Positions 8,769 to 17,285 of a stretch of 64,000 bases of DNA are shown here, piece after piece. The notes under the pieces are model-generated. The model was not told the DNA's origin. It did no database searches and saw nothing but the letters and a program-made list of their open reading frames with translations. The translations under genes were made by a program, and so were the position numbers. Location of the stretch: the NCBI GenBank assembly GCA_030828385.1, contig JAURCS010000006.1, positions 19,012-83,011 on the forward strand. Reading direction: 5' to 3'. This DNA is from Gammaproteobacteria bacterium (GTDB lineage: Bacteria; Pseudomonadota; Gammaproteobacteria; Pseudomonadales; Pseudohongiellaceae). Numbering within the stretch: position 1 is the first letter of the stretch; each line of letters opens with the position of its first letter.

Positions 8769-9848
8769 ATGAAAATCGACGGCACCCATTATCGTAGTAT
8801 CTGGTTTGATGCTTCGGATCATTCGGTAAAAATTATTGATCAGACCGGCCTGCCCCATTTTTTTGATGTGCTGTCGCTTACCTGTCTTGACGATGTCTGT
8901 CATGCCATCAGAACCATGCAAGTGAGAGGAGCTCCCCTGATCGGGGCAGCGGCGGCTTTTGGTCTTTATCTTTCTGTAAAAGAAGGAAACCTGCCCCCTG
9001 AGGAGGCAGGAAAACTTCTGCTGGCCACACGTCCGACGGCGGTCAATCTGCAGTGGGCGATTGCCCGAATGCTGGACAGGATCAGTGAAGAGTCGAATAG
9101 CGAGGCAAAAAACAGGGCGGCATTGGCAACAGCGCTGGCAATTTGTGAAGAAGATGTCAGCAACTGCACATCCATTGGCTTGCATGGGGTGGAGCTTGTT
9201 CAGGAAATTGCCAAAGCAAAAGCAGGCCCGGTGAATATTCTTACCCATTGCAATGCCGGCTGGCTCGCTACCGTGGATCGCGGCACCGCAATGGCACCGG
9301 TTTACCAGGCCTGGGAAGAGGGCATAGAGGTCCATGTATGGGTGGATGAAACGCGACCAAGAAACCAGGGTGCCAGCATTACTGCCTGGGAACTGGGAAA
9401 ACAGGCGATTCCCCATACCGTGATTAGTGACAATACCGGTGGTCATCTGATGCAATCTGGACAGGTGGATCTTTGTCTGGTCGGTAGCGATCGAACCACC
9501 TACAGAGGTAATGTCTGCAACAAAATAGGCACTTATTTAAAAGCACTGGCCGCCTACGATAATGATGTGCCTTTTTATGTAGCCGTGCCAGTGTCCAGTA
9601 TTGACTGGGACTCCGACGAAATACCCATTGAAGAACGGCACAGTGGAGAAATTACTTCTATTCAGGGTCTGAATTCCCAGGGCATAATGGATACAGTAAG
9701 ATTAACGCCCGAGGGTAGCGCAGCGCTCAATTATGCCTTTGATATTACGCCCTCCAGACTGGTATCCGGATTGATTACCGAAAAGGGTATTTTCTCTGCC
9801 GATGAGTCGGGGCTTGCCAGTTTGAGGGGCTTGTTAAACACTGATTAA
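8769..9848 (+). CDS. mtnA: S-methyl-5-thioribose-1-phosphate isomerase
   Basis: MtnA isomerises methylthioribose-1-phosphate to methylthioribulose-1-phosphate in methionine salvage. The 359-residue length is typical. Diagnostic motifs are QVRGAPLIGAAAAFG (51-65), NILTHCNAGWLAT with the catalytic Cys161, WVDETRPRNQG (191-201), and LVGSDRTT with the catalytic Asp241. The homology to eIF2B-alpha is visible in the C-terminal half. None of mtnB, mtnC, mtnD or mtnK is in the window. The upstream aldolase/dehydrogenase fusion is the only candidate neighbour for using the product. The genes downstream on the same strand are unrelated in function. Confidence 0.95.
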   Translation: MKIDGTHYRSIWFDASDHSVKIIDQTGLPHFFDVLSLTCLDDVCHAIRTMQVRGAPLIGAAAAFGLYLSVKEGNLPPEEAGKLLLATRPTAVNLQWAIARMLDRISEESNSEAKNRAALATALAICEEDVSNCTSIGLHGVELVQEIAKAKAGPVNILTHCNAGWLATVDRGTAMAPVYQAWEEGIEVHVWVDETRPRNQGASITAWELGKQAIPHTVISDNTGGHLMQSGQVDLCLVGSDRTTYRGNVCNKIGTYLKALAAYDNDVPFYVAVPVSSIDWDSDEIPIEERHSGEITSIQGLNSQGIMDTVRLTPEGSAALNYAFDITPSRLVSGLITEKGIFSADESGLASLRGLLNTD

Positions 9849-9911
9849 GCCTGAAGGGCTGATAATCAGGACTCAAGCAAATAAGAGCAGGCAATTTGCA
9901 ACAAGGATTAC

Positions 9912-10721
9912 ATGAAACCATTCCAGCTACAGTTGAAAATCACCGCCAGGCTTAACCGGAATCTGTTGAACTTGCTGGCAGTATTGAGTCTGTTTTTTTT
10001 ACAGACGAATATCGCCTTACTGGCAGCGGACGAGGTGCCGGTTTACAAAATAGAAGTGGTCAATACCTGGCCCCATGATGTGGCTGCCTTTACCCAGGGC
10101 TTGACCTGGTATCAGGGCAATTTATATGAAGGCACCGGTCGTAATGGTCAGTCCAGTTTACGCATGGTGGATCTGGAAACCGGTGAGTTGCTGAAACGCC
10201 AGAACCTTGCCCAGCGTTTTTTTGGGGAAGGCATCGCCATCGTCGATGATCGTGTTTACCAGCTGACCTGGCAATCCCATATGGGTTTTGTCTATGACGT
10301 AGACAGTTTTGAACAGCAGAAAACTTTTTTTCTGGCCGGCGAAGGCTGGGGTATCACCTTTGGTAATGATGCGCTCATCGTCAGTGACGGCAGTGCCTAC
10401 CTGCGTTTTCTTGATCCGGAAACCCTGCAACAGGAAAAGCGTGTTCAGGTCACACTCAATGGCAACCCGGTGCAGTCTTTGAATGAACTGGAATTTATCA
10501 ACGGCGAAGTCTGGGCCAATGTCTGGTATCAGGATGTGATTGTGAGAATTGATCCGCAGACAGGTAAGGTAAACAGTATTGTCGATCTCAGCGGTTTGTA
10601 TCCCCAACGCAAAAGCCGTGATGAAGTTCTTAATGGCATTGCCTGGGATGAAGAGGGCCAGCGTCTTTTTGTGACTGGCAAACTGTGGTCCTCACTTTTC
10701 GAAATCAACGTTGTGGAATGA
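9912..10721 (+). CDS. Glutaminyl-peptide cyclotransferase (plant-type, five-bladed propeller)
   Basis: The enzyme converts N-terminal Gln of peptides to pyroglutamate. The 269-residue protein begins with a signal peptide or anchor (NLLNLLAVLSLFFLQTNIALLAA), so it is probably periplasmic. It then shows the family pattern WPHDVAAFTQGLTWYQGNLYEGTG, GEGIAIVDDRVYQLTW, LNELEFINGEVWANVWYQD and LNGIAWDEEGQRLFVTGK. The stop codon overlaps the start of the YjbQ gene in an ATGA arrangement, which implies translational coupling. Confidence 0.9.
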   Translation: MKPFQLQLKITARLNRNLLNLLAVLSLFFLQTNIALLAADEVPVYKIEVVNTWPHDVAAFTQGLTWYQGNLYEGTGRNGQSSLRMVDLETGELLKRQNLAQRFFGEGIAIVDDRVYQLTWQSHMGFVYDVDSFEQQKTFFLAGEGWGITFGNDALIVSDGSAYLRFLDPETLQQEKRVQVTLNGNPVQSLNELEFINGEVWANVWYQDVIVRIDPQTGKVNSIVDLSGLYPQRKSRDEVLNGIAWDEEGQRLFVTGKLWSSLFEINVVE

Positions 10722-11146
10722 ACTGGTTACAGAAGCAAATTAACCTGTCGGGAAAAGCCCGTGGCTTTCACCTGGTTACCCGTGAATTGCTTCAGCAACT
10801 GCCTGAATTAAGCGCCTATCAAATCGGCACAGCGCATTTTTTTCTGCAACATACCTCCGCTTCTCTCAGTATCAATGAAAATGCTGATGGCTCTGTGCGT
10901 GATGATCTGGAAAGGCATTTAAATGTCATGGTGCCGGAAGATGCACCCTATTTTGATCACACTTATGAAGGCAGTGACGACATGCCGGCTCATATCAAAA
11001 GTGCCTTGCTGGGCTGTGAAGTCACCATTCCCATCACTAACGGTGAGCTGGTGCTGGGTACCTGGCAGGGATTATTCCTTGGAGAACACAGAGATCACGG
11101 CGGACCTCGCAGCGTCCTTGTCACTCTGAGCGGCGAGACAGTCTAG
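10718..11146 (+). CDS. yjbQ: YjbQ/UPF0047-family protein
   Basis: This 142-residue protein matches the YjbQ (secondary thiamine-phosphate synthase-like, UPF0047) family. Visible features are HFFLQHTSASLSINENAD, which carries the conserved His and Asn, then HTYEGSDDMPAHIKSALLG and GTWQGLFLGEHRDHGG with the metal-binding His cluster. The true physiological role is unclear; E. coli YjbQ has weak thiamine-phosphate synthase activity. The ATG at 10718 overlaps the preceding stop (ATGA), which decides the start against an upstream GTG/ATG extension inside the cyclotransferase gene. Confidence 0.9.
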   Translation: MNWLQKQINLSGKARGFHLVTRELLQQLPELSAYQIGTAHFFLQHTSASLSINENADGSVRDDLERHLNVMVPEDAPYFDHTYEGSDDMPAHIKSALLGCEVTIPITNGELVLGTWQGLFLGEHRDHGGPRSVLVTLSGETV

Positions 11147-11149
11147 CTG

Positions 11150-12232
11150 ATGAAACGGGATCTGCTCAGCGTGAAAAAAACAGCGATCTCTTTCTTCTGC
11201 CTTTTCTCATTCCTGTTTCTGGTGTCCTGCGAGTCCCTGTCATTTTATTCCCAGGCCATCAGAGGCCAACTCAGCATTCTCAGTAAGCGTGAAAATATTC
11301 AGGCCCTTATTGCTGATCCGGCTACCGATGCAGCGCTGAAAAAACGGCTTTCAAGCATTCTGGAGATTCGTAAATTTGCTGAAACCTCGCTGGCATTGCC
11401 GGTGGAAAAAAATTACGCCAGCTATGTGGATCTGCAGCGGCCCTTCGTAGTGTGGAATGTTTTTGCCGCACCGGAATTTTCCATGACTGCGCAAGACTGG
11501 TGTTATCCCGTGGCTGGTTGCGTCACTTACCGCGGTTATTTTAGTGAGCAAAAGGCGCAGGATTATGCCACCACCCTGAAAGCAAAGGGGCTTGATGTCT
11601 ATGTGGGGGGCGTGGCGGCCTATTCAACCCTGGGCTGGTTTGCTGACCCTGTGCTTAACACCATAATCAATCGCGATGAGCATCGTCTGGCGTCACTTAT
11701 ATTTCATGAGCTGGCCCATCAGCGTGTTTATATTCCCGGTGACACCATCTTTAATGAAAGCTTTGCCACTGCCGTGGAGCTGGAAGGGCTCAAGCGCTGG
11801 CTGAAACAGGTCGGTGATGCAAATGAGGCGGACCTGCTGATTGCCCAGGCCAATCTTGAACAGCAGTACCGCCGGGAATTTGTCAGCCTGGTGCAGAGTG
11901 TTATTCCCGCGCTGGAAGCGCTCTATAAGACTGACTTGTCTGCTACAGAGAAGCGTGCGCAAAAAGCCGCATTGATGGAAACCCTCAGACAGGATTACCA
12001 GCAAGTGAAGCAGGGCTGGCAGGGTTATAACGCCTATGATGACTGGTTCGCCGACGACATAAACAATGCCAAGCTGAATACAGTGGCCACTTATTTCAAT
12101 CAGGTGCCCGCCTTTGAAGCCTTACTGGCTGAAAGCGCTTATGAGATGGAGGGTTTTTATGACAGGGTGGATGCTCTTGCCAGTCTTGCTCCTGAAGCGC
12201 GTGAGCAAGCCCTTGCGCGCCTCACTCCTTAA
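11150..12232 (+). CDS. Lipoprotein zinc aminopeptidase (COG4324 family)
   Basis: The 360-residue protein starts with a lipoprotein signal (SFLFLVSC, Cys at about residue 26), so it is an envelope lipoprotein. It belongs to the predicted-aminopeptidase family (Aminopep, COG4324). Visible features are the gluzincin zinc motif HELAHQ at 186-191, followed by NESFATAVELEG with the third zinc-ligand Glu, and the family-specific DWCYPVAGCVTYRGYF upstream. It begins 3 bp after the yjbQ stop, so it is the third gene of a cyclotransferase-yjbQ-peptidase operon. Cyclotransferase and aminopeptidase both act at peptide N-termini, a plausible functional link. Confidence 0.85.
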   Translation: MKRDLLSVKKTAISFFCLFSFLFLVSCESLSFYSQAIRGQLSILSKRENIQALIADPATDAALKKRLSSILEIRKFAETSLALPVEKNYASYVDLQRPFVVWNVFAAPEFSMTAQDWCYPVAGCVTYRGYFSEQKAQDYATTLKAKGLDVYVGGVAAYSTLGWFADPVLNTIINRDEHRLASLIFHELAHQRVYIPGDTIFNESFATAVELEGLKRWLKQVGDANEADLLIAQANLEQQYRREFVSLVQSVIPALEALYKTDLSATEKRAQKAALMETLRQDYQQVKQGWQGYNAYDDWFADDINNAKLNTVATYFNQVPAFEALLAESAYEMEGFYDRVDALASLAPEAREQALARLTP

Positions 12233-12334
12233 AGGTGATCATCCTGTGATAGAATTTTAACCATTGCTTGCAGCATGCAAAAAAAACAAAAAAGAAATAA
12301 CAAACTACCAATAAAACAACCCAGGAATTTCAGT

Positions 12335-13522
12335 ATGGTCATTAAACCCCGTGTGCGCGGATTCATGTGTATTACCACTCACCCTACTGGTTGCGATGCC
12401 AACGTAAAACGCCAGATCGATGTGGTGAAAGCCAATGGCGCGCTGGAGAACGGCCCGAAAAAGGTTTTGGTCATTGGTGCTTCCACCGGTTATGGCCTGG
12501 CCTCACGGATCACAGCAGCTTTTGGCAGTGGTGCGGCCACCCTGGGTGTGTTCTTTGAAAAGCCAGGTTCGGAAAAACCCGGCTCGGCCGGCTGGTATAA
12601 CTCGGCAGCATTTCATAAATACGCTGACGCGGAAGGCCTGTATGCGAAAAGCATCAATGGCGATGCTTTCTCCAATGAAATTAAAGAAAAAACTATTGCC
12701 ACTATAAAAGAAGATCTGGGGCAGGTGGATCTGGTGATCTACAGTCTGGCCTCACCCAAGCGCCTGCATCCGGTCACGGGCGAACTGCATAGCTCCACCC
12801 TGAAACCCATCGGACAGGACATCACCATGCGCGGTATCAATACCGACAAGGAACAGATTCAGGAAATGTCTGTGGCCGCCGCCAGTGAAGAAGAAATTGC
12901 CAACACCGTCGCAGTAATGGGTGGTGAAGACTGGCAGATGTGGATCGATGCCCTGAAAGCCGCCGACGTGCTGGCTCCCGGTGCCAAGACAACCGCCTAT
13001 ACCTATCTGGGTGCCGAACTGACCTGGGATATTTACTGGAACGGTACCATCGGCGCCGCCAAGAAAGACCTGGACGAAAAAGCCAAAGCCATACAGTCCA
13101 GCCTGAATGATCTGAACGGTGAAGCCCGCGTGTCGGTACTCAAAGCTGTAGTCACCCAGGCCAGCTCCGCCATTCCCGTCATGCCGCTGTATCTGGCACT
13201 GCTGTTCAAGGTGATGAAAGAGCAGGGCACCCACGAAGGTTGCATCGAGCAGGTGGATTTATTATTCCGCGAAAGTCTCTATGGCGATACGCCGCACCTT
13301 GATGACGACGGCCGCTGGCGCGCCGACTACAAGGAACTGGAACCGGAAGTCCAGAACGCCGTAGCTGATCTGTGGTCAAAGGTTGAAACCGACAATATTG
13401 GCGAGCTCACTGACTTTGCCGGCTATAAAAAAGAATTCCTGCAGCTATTTGGCTTTGAAGTGCCCGGCGTGGATTACGAAGCCGATGTAAACCCCGAAGT
13501 CTCTATCCCCAACCTGGTATAA
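12335..13522 (+). CDS. fabV: Trans-2-enoyl-ACP/CoA reductase FabV
   Basis: FabV reduces enoyl-ACP with NADH in fatty-acid synthesis and is a triclosan-resistant alternative to FabI. The 395-residue protein starts with the family N-terminus [20 protein letters not shown], which fixes the start at the ATG at 12335. An in-frame ATG 60 bp upstream would add an atypical Lys/Asn-rich leader. Diagnostic motifs are the cofactor-binding [11 protein letters not shown] (48-58), YSLASPKR (136-143), and the catalytic Tyr234-x8-Lys243 in [10 protein letters not shown]. The SD AGGA lies 10 nt upstream. REP-like repeats follow the gene. Confidence 0.96.
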   Translation: MVIKPRVRGFMCITTHPTGCDANVKRQIDVVKANGALENGPKKVLVIGASTGYGLASRITAAFGSGAATLGVFFEKPGSEKPGSAGWYNSAAFHKYADAEGLYAKSINGDAFSNEIKEKTIATIKEDLGQVDLVIYSLASPKRLHPVTGELHSSTLKPIGQDITMRGINTDKEQIQEMSVAAASEEEIANTVAVMGGEDWQMWIDALKAADVLAPGAKTTAYTYLGAELTWDIYWNGTIGAAKKDLDEKAKAIQSSLNDLNGEARVSVLKAVVTQASSAIPVMPLYLALLFKVMKEQGTHEGCIEQVDLLFRESLYGDTPHLDDDGRWRADYKELEPEVQNAVADLWSKVETDNIGELTDFAGYKKEFLQLFGFEVPGVDYEADVNPEVSIPNLV

Positions 13523-13556
13523 GCCCTAAGACAAACACTCCGACCTGCAACTTCTC

Positions 13557-13713
13557 CCGTAGGTCGGATAAGGCCTTTGGCCGTCATCCGACATTGACGT
13601 GTCACTCCTTCGGGAATTGTGCGGGCATCTCGTCGGATGCGCTGCGCTTATCCGACCTGCAAGCACTTGCTTGGCATCGTAGGTCGGATAAGGCATTTGG
13701 CCGCATCCGACAG
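13557..13713. repeat. Three REP-like palindromic repeats (cluster 2)
   Basis: Copies lie at 13558-13593 (CGTAGGTCGGATAAGG head, CATCCGAC arm), 13631-13661 in inverted orientation (GTCGGATGCGCTGCGCTTAT, then CCGACCT) and 13678-13712 (head and arm again). Each can fold as a hairpin, and the alternating orientation resembles BIME/REPIN arrangement. They fill most of the gap between fabV and rsgA. Confidence 0.8.
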
Positions 13714-13801
13714 GAACTCACACCAATCCCCAAAGCAAATCCCACTACCCTGACTTCTCAAAACTATGCTTCAATAATTTCAAAACACACGCGCTAATAA
13801 A

Positions 13802-14830
13802 ATGACCTCATTAAAAGCCCTGGGCTGGAAACCGGTTCTTCAACAACAGTTAACGCTGGACGAATACACCGACACCGATCCCGCCCGGGTCAGCGCAGTG
13901 CATAAAGACTCTTTCGTGTTGATGCACGAACGCGGCACCACCCAACTCCCGCGCATACATTTCAAGGACCTTCCTCCTCTCACCGTGGGTGATTGGTGTT
14001 TACTCACCCCGGAGCTCGACAAACCCACCAGAATGCTGGAACGCACCAGCCTGATTCAACGCAAGGCCGCCGGTGAAGAAACCGCCGTTCAGTTGATGGC
14101 CGCCAATGTCGATATCCTACTAATCGTCAGCAGCTGCAATGCCGACTTCAATCTCTCGCGCCTGGAACGTTACCTGGCGCTGGCCTTTGAATCCGGCGTG
14201 CTGCCCATTGTTGTGCTCACCAAAATTGACCTGTGTGAATCACCCGATGATTACCGCGGACAACTCACTGGCTTGCATCAGAATCTCAACGTGGAACTGG
14301 TCAATGCACTGGACTCATCAACCCTGTCTGGTATCAAAGCCTACTGTGAACCCGGTACCACGCTGGCCATGGTAGGTTCCTCCGGCGTCGGCAAGTCCTC
14401 CATCGCCAATGCACTGGGTGTCACCGATCAGGCCACCGCGCCGATCCGGGAACAGGATGCCAAGGGCCGACACACCACCACCGTGCGTTCCTTGCATACC
14501 ATCATCAATGACAGCGTGCTCATCGATATGCCCGGCATGCGCGAGATTCAACTCGCCGGTGGTGAAAGCGGGGTAGAGAAATTATTTGATGACCTGCAGG
14601 GATTCGGCGATTGCCGCTTCAAGGATTGTTCCCATACCACCGAGCCGGGCTGTGCCCTGTTGGCCGCCGTGGAAAAAGGCGAGATCGATCAGCGCCGCCT
14701 GGACTCTTACCACAAGCTGATGCGCGAACAGGAACACAACAGCGAATCCATCGCCCAGCGTCATGAGCGCATGCGCAAACTGGGTAAGCTGTATAAAACC
14801 GTGCAGGGTGAAAAACGGCGCGATAAATAA
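13802..14830 (+). CDS. rsgA: Ribosome small-subunit GTPase A
   Basis: RsgA is a late 30S-subunit assembly GTPase. The 342-residue protein has an N-terminal OB-like domain, then the circularly permuted GTPase order: G4 TKID (140-143) precedes the P-loop GSSGVGKSS (192-200) and G3 DMPG (242-245). The C-terminal zinc knuckle is C271, C276, H278 and C284 in DCRFKDCSHTTEPGC. The lysine-rich C-terminal tail is usual. Its length and motif order are normal for the family. Confidence 0.95.
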   Translation: MTSLKALGWKPVLQQQLTLDEYTDTDPARVSAVHKDSFVLMHERGTTQLPRIHFKDLPPLTVGDWCLLTPELDKPTRMLERTSLIQRKAAGEETAVQLMAANVDILLIVSSCNADFNLSRLERYLALAFESGVLPIVVLTKIDLCESPDDYRGQLTGLHQNLNVELVNALDSSTLSGIKAYCEPGTTLAMVGSSGVGKSSIANALGVTDQATAPIREQDAKGRHTTTVRSLHTIINDSVLIDMPGMREIQLAGGESGVEKLFDDLQGFGDCRFKDCSHTTEPGCALLAAVEKGEIDQRRLDSYHKLMREQEHNSESIAQRHERMRKLGKLYKTVQGEKRRDK

Positions 14831-14887
14831 CCAGGTATACAGGTGTGTGGATTCCAGGTTTGTAAATTGGTGCTAGATCGACTAAAG

Positions 14888-15023
14888 GACTAAAAGTGGA
14901 CAGATTTATTATGACTAAAAGGGGGCAGATTTATTTATTTAGACTAAAAGGGGACAGATTTATTTATTCGGATTTTTTATTCGGAAAACGTCCCAAAAAA
15001 TAAATCTGTCCTCTTTAACAGTC
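14888..15023. repeat. Three tandem direct copies and one inverted copy of the GGGGACAGATTTATT repeat
   Basis: The unit GACTAAAAGKGGRCAGATTT with an AT tail occurs at 14888-14912, 14913-14938 and 14942-14967. An inverted copy with core AAATCTGTCC lies at about 14995-15023. It is the densest site of the dispersed repeat family of this window. Confidence 0.75.
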
Positions 15024-15052
15024 CCTATTAACAACCGGGTAGAAAGTATTGC

Positions 15053-15925
15053 TTAATCGGCCCCTTCAGTTCTCGGAAAAAACGGCTCGTCGAAATCGTC
15101 TTCCAGATCAATCATGAACTGGTTGTTTTCCTGGCAGATATATTCCTTCATATCTGTTCCCTCAATCCAGGGGATATCCCACTCGGCTTCCCAGGGCTCA
15201 TAAAAAGCGCCGGGATCATCAATCACGATGCGGTAGTTGAGTTTTTCCTTGTAGGGACGGGTCATGTATTCGGTCGTTCGCAGCTGGTCGGTATGATGTG
15301 TTCCGCTGTAATCGAGCCAGGTCTTTTCGTTGTAGCCGATGGTGTCCACCACCAGGGTATCGCCTTCCCAATGACCCACGGAGTGGCCGAAGTAGGTTGG
15401 GTTCACTTCCTCCAGTGTCTGCTGCTCACGACCATCCATGAAGATTTCGCGCCAGACGTGGCCGCCACCCTCGAAAATAATCAGGATTCTGTCCTTGTGC
15501 TGAACAATTTCTGCCGGGTAGGGCGTGGCAAAGGCCCGTGGACCACCCGGTGGTAAACAAAATCCTTCCGGGTCGAACTTGGAGTCGTTACTGGTATGGT
15601 ATTCCCACATGGACTTGACCCAGGGGCGCCATGGCGCTTCGCGCGGCACATCCCTGGCATTGGCGAAATTGCTTACCCAGGGCAGATCCCAGTAGCCATC
15701 GCCGCTTAGATCCGGGGTGCCGTCAGCAAGTCGGGGTGTCGGCGTCCGTGGGCCATCATCATCAATCAGATAGGTATTTTCGGACCCTTTGACCGCCGTG
15801 GTATTGGCAATCGTTGGATGAAGTTCCTCGCCGTCCTCAAAGACCTGCGCTGTCGCGTGTTGCCCGAAAGCGGCAGCAATACTGCTCATGGCGAAGATCA
15901 GTGTCAGTTTGTAATGCTTCTTCAT
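15053..15925 (-). CDS. Secreted protein of unknown function (W-E-G-D-T-L-V-V-D-T family)
   Basis: This 290-residue protein has a cleavable signal peptide (LTLIFAMSSIAAAFGQHATA). It then carries a proline-rich start (PRTPTPRLADGTPDLSGDGYW), the segment CLPPGGPRAFATPYPAEIVQ, a strand ILIIFEGGGHVWREIFMDGR and the most conserved block, GHSVGHWEGDTLVVDTIGYN. Similar secreted proteins are common in Gammaproteobacteria and Acidobacteria but have no known function. A longer, more distant relative is encoded at 59494-60891 ([19 protein letters not shown]). It converges with the rsgA side and is divergent from the DUF6607 gene. Confidence 0.72.
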   Translation of the reverse strand: MKKHYKLTLIFAMSSIAAAFGQHATAQVFEDGEELHPTIANTTAVKGSENTYLIDDDGPRTPTPRLADGTPDLSGDGYWDLPWVSNFANARDVPREAPWRPWVKSMWEYHTSNDSKFDPEGFCLPPGGPRAFATPYPAEIVQHKDRILIIFEGGGHVWREIFMDGREQQTLEEVNPTYFGHSVGHWEGDTLVVDTIGYNEKTWLDYSGTHHTDQLRTTEYMTRPYKEKLNYRIVIDDPGAFYEPWEAEWDIPWIEGTDMKEYICQENNQFMIDLEDDFDEPFFPRTEGAD

Positions 15926-16042
15926 AGAGTACCCGGTAATCGTTTAGAGAGGCCGATTAGTCTACCAAAAAACGCAGGGGTGTAAATCACGGGGATCTGA
16001 CGCCTGTTGACACAAAAATCAGAAGCGTTATCTTTCAGAGCC

Positions 16043-17191
16043 ATGTCTCTTTTTCAAAACGGACCCCACACCATGTTGTTTCGATTGATCGCTCTGGTTT
16101 CACTGTCACTGTATTTCCTGCCGACGGCAGCGCAGGACCTTAATTGCCCACAAAATTATCGTTATACCTTTAGCTGGTCCCAGGCACAGGGCTGTGATTT
16201 TCTGCCCCGGGGCGGTACCTCAACCGGCACACCGGTCACACTGGATCCCGATCCCCATGCTGGCTGGCTTAGCCTGCAGGAACCTGGTCTCAGCAAAAAG
16301 GAACAAGACCGGCGCGCTATTCTTGCCATGGCGGGCCCTTACCGCACCAGTTTTGAATTTCTGGAAACCGTTGCCTATACACCGGACTTTGAACGCGGAC
16401 GTCCCTACCAAAGCTGGGGAACGGAATATATCTATGTGGTGGAAGAGCGCGAGGACTTCATCAGTCTGCAGCATATCATCGTGATGTATGTGAAGGGCGA
16501 GGATGAGCAGATCATGGGGCCCTTTGTTCAAAAACACTGGCGCCAGGACTGGGCCTATGAAAAAAACAGTGTGTTTGCCTATATTGGTCATGACACCTGG
16601 GCGCATCAGGGGGTTCCTGAATCCGAAATCAGTGGCAGTTGGGCGCAATCAGTTTATCAAGTGGATGACTCCCCCCGTTATGAGTCCTGGGGTCAATGGC
16701 AGCACTGGGAAAACGTGTCCACCTGGCTCAGTGCCGAGACCTGGCGTCCCATCCCGCGCCGTGAAAGCAGTGTGCGCGAGGATTACGACGTGCTGATTGG
16801 CACCAACCGCCATACCATCGTACCCACTGGCTGGGTGCACGAGGAAGAAAACTACAAGGTCGTGCTGAACGGCCATGGCGCTATAGATAACGGCCTGCCA
16901 TTTTTGTCCAAGGAACTGGGCGTCAACCGTTACGAGCGCATCATCGACTTTGATTTTTCCGCCGGTGATGACTACTGGTCTTCCACCTCACGCTACTGGG
17001 AAGATGCGCGCGCGGTCTGGTCGCAATTGTTTGCCTCGGCCCAGCAGCACACCATTGCCCCCAGTGTCGACGGGGTTCCCCTGTTCGCCGTGCTGTTTGG
17101 ACAAGCGCAGGAATTCTCTGGCGATGAGGAATATGATTCTGAAGCGGTGAGGACAATGATTCGGACTGCATTGCGGCCGTATTTTCAGTGA
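16043..17191 (+). CDS. Secreted DUF6607-like protein
   Basis: The protein has a signal peptide (MLFRLIALVSLSLYFLPTAA, cleavage before QD) and a family-typical body: DRRAILAMAGPYRTSFEFLE, DFISLQHIIVMYV, GPFVQKHWRQDWAYE, and many Trp and Tyr residues. These patterns resemble the DUF6607 family, secreted or periplasmic proteins of unknown function. ATG at 16043 is used; ATG at 16073 gives a shorter signal peptide and is about equally likely. The upstream TTG is unlikely. The molybdenum hydroxylase gene follows 95 bp downstream with a copy of the dispersed repeat between them. Confidence 0.72.
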   Translation: MSLFQNGPHTMLFRLIALVSLSLYFLPTAAQDLNCPQNYRYTFSWSQAQGCDFLPRGGTSTGTPVTLDPDPHAGWLSLQEPGLSKKEQDRRAILAMAGPYRTSFEFLETVAYTPDFERGRPYQSWGTEYIYVVEEREDFISLQHIIVMYVKGEDEQIMGPFVQKHWRQDWAYEKNSVFAYIGHDTWAHQGVPESEISGSWAQSVYQVDDSPRYESWGQWQHWENVSTWLSAETWRPIPRRESSVREDYDVLIGTNRHTIVPTGWVHEEENYKVVLNGHGAIDNGLPFLSKELGVNRYERIIDFDFSAGDDYWSSTSRYWEDARAVWSQLFASAQQHTIAPSVDGVPLFAVLFGQAQEFSGDEEYDSEAVRTMIRTALRPYFQ

Positions 17192-17232
17192 GACTAAATT
17201 AAAGTGAATTAAAGGGGACAGATCTATTTTTT
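17192..17232 (+). repeat. Dispersed repeat copy (GGGGACAGATCTATTTTT)
   Basis: The segment GACTAAATTAAAGTG is followed by AAAGGGGACAGATCTATTTT. It matches the repeat family seen at 14888, 36524 and 63968. It lies between the DUF6607-like gene and the molybdenum hydroxylase gene. Confidence 0.6.
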
Positions 17233-17285
17233 AAAATGCCTTCGTTCCCTTTGATTTTCCTGACTCATTGATTCAGGATATGCCC

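Noticed and set aside
8532-9455. 307-codon minus-strand frame over mtnA
   Set aside because: It is antisense to a strongly supported mtnA gene and has no recognisable motifs.
14831-15052. Possible insertion sequence near the repeat cluster
   Set aside because: No transposase or terminal target duplication is visible; only short repeat copies are present.
16007-16042. TTG start for the DUF6607-like protein
   Set aside because: It would add a charged non-signal leader, and in-frame ATG codons at 16043 and 16073 give a normal signal peptide.
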